Below are positions 5,830 to 6,512 of a stretch of 6,512 nucleotides of DNA, piece after piece (position 1 is the stretch's first letter; the number at the start of each line of letters is the position of its first letter). Source of the stretch: Melioribacter sp. (GTDB lineage Bacteria; Bacteroidota; Ignavibacteria; Ignavibacteriales; Melioribacteraceae). The translations under genes and the position numbers were made by a program. Location: positions 1,311 through 7,822 of the forward strand of contig JAENZU010000140.1 of assembly GCA_016841125.1 (NCBI GenBank), read 5' to 3'. The notes under the pieces are model-generated. The model had not been told where the DNA came from. It made no database searches and worked only from the letters and a program-made list of their open reading frames with translations.

Positions 5830-6512
5830 TTACTTTTTATTATATCTTCGTGGTTTGATCATGTTTTCCGGGGCAAGAATATTATCTAGCTCTTCTTTTG
5901 AAAGCAAGTTTTTTTCGAGTACTAATTCATAAACTCCCCGTTCCGTTTCCAAAGCTTCTTTGGCAAGCTGGGTGCTTACCTCGTAGCCGAGTACCGGATT
6001 TAGTGCAGTTACCAAACCTATGCTCTGTTCAACCAATTCCCGGCATCGCTTTTCGTTTGCAGTTATACCGTCGATGCATTTGAATTTGAGAGTGTTCATT
6101 CCATTCTTTAACATTTCAATCGATTCAAAAAGGCTTTGCACTATTACCGGTTCCATCACGTTCAATTCTAGCTGACCCGCTTCTGCACCAAGCGTTACCG
6201 TCAAATCATTACCAATTACTTTGAATGCAATTTGATTTACAACCTCGGGAATAACAGGATTTACTTTGCCGGGCATAATTGAAGAACCGGGCTGCATTTT
6301 TGGAAGATTGATTTCATTAAAGCCTGCACGCGGCCCTGAAGAGATAAGGCGCAGATCATTACTGATCTTGGATAATTTTACAGCTAACCGTTTTAATGCA
6401 GAAGAATACATTACGAACGCGCCTGTATCTTGAGTGGCTTCAACCAAATTTTTTGCAAGTACAATATCATAACCGGTTTCTTCTCTCAGATACTTTACAA
6501 CCTTGTCGCTGT
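5830..6512 (-). CDS. aspA: Aspartate ammonia-lyase, C-terminal part (5' end beyond window)
   Basis: About 226 C-terminal residues are visible; the frame stays open to the right edge, and the TTG at 6447-6445 is internal. The enzyme reversibly splits L-aspartate into fumarate and ammonia in the cytoplasm. The sequence shows the fumarase/aspartase superfamily signature GSSIMPGKVNP (6288-6256), whose flexible SS loop holds the catalytic serine. It also shows aspartase-typical stretches: EATQDTGAFV, SALKRLAVKLSKISNDLRL, SSGPRAGFNEINLP, EVVNQIAFKVIGND, AEAGQLELNVMEPV and DGITAN. The NEINLP and VNPVIPEVVNQ wording favours aspartase over fumarase C, from recalled comparison with E. coli AspA. The C-terminus ends normally at PRRYNKK with a TAA at 5832-5830. 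The small BamE-like gene follows after 24 nt, and I see no terminator in that gap. Confidence 0.93.
   Translation of the reverse strand, partial: SDKVVKYLREETGYDIVLAKNLVEATQDTGAFVMYSSALKRLAVKLSKISNDLRLISSGPRAGFNEINLPKMQPGSSIMPGKVNPVIPEVVNQIAFKVIGNDLTVTLGAEAGQLELNVMEPVIVQSLFESIEMLKNGMNTLKFKCIDGITANEKRCRELVEQSIGLVTALNPVLGYEVSTQLAKEALETERGVYELVLEKNLLSKEELDNILAPENMIKPRRYNKK

Overview
The window looks like a chromosomal segment of an AT-rich bacterium of the Bacteroidota/Chlorobi (FCB) assemblage. An Ignavibacteria-like organism is my best guess. The main evidence is two secreted proteins that end in a type A type IX secretion (T9SS) C-terminal sorting domain, with the NYPNPFNPTTKI opening and KMILLR ending typical of that group. 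The taxonomic call is inference; no rRNA or other marker gene is present.

Layout: (1) 1-768, plus strand, is the 3' end of an SBBP-repeat beta-propeller surface protein with a T9SS sorting domain. (2) 769-867 is a purine-rich spacer holding a possible 13-codon leader ORF. (3) 868-2358, plus strand, is a second secreted protein of unrelated body but with a nearly identical sorting domain. (4) 2359-2483 is a convergent intergenic region with a strong intrinsic terminator and a short 14-bp tandem repeat. (5) 5225-2484, minus strand, is a two-gene redox operon: a DsbD/ScsB-type membrane thiol-disulfide reductase followed 18 nt later by a secreted thioredoxin-fold (peroxiredoxin-like) protein with a perfect Shine-Dalgarno. 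(6) 5805-5344, minus strand, is a small secreted coiled-coil protein with a BamE/SmpA-like C-terminal domain. (7) 6512-5830, minus strand, is the C-terminal part of aspartate ammonia-lyase, running off the right edge.

How the genes work together: the DsbD-like protein should carry electrons from the cytoplasm to the periplasm, and the adjoining redoxin is a natural partner or client. The aspartase converts aspartate to fumarate plus ammonia and may be co-transcribed with the small BamE-like protein, 24 nt downstream. The two plus-strand proteins are T9SS cargo destined for the cell surface or medium.

The most unusual signal is at the DNA level in the two sorting domains. They are about 93% identical over the last 131 coding bases, and the similarity runs about 32 bases past the stop codons, although the protein bodies are unrelated. 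The one divergent loop of the domain holds a different short inverted-repeat-like sequence in each gene, read in frame. This suggests that the sorting domain spreads as a DNA cassette and that its loop tolerates small palindromic repeat elements. I see no CRISPR array, tRNA, rRNA, transposase or phage gene.
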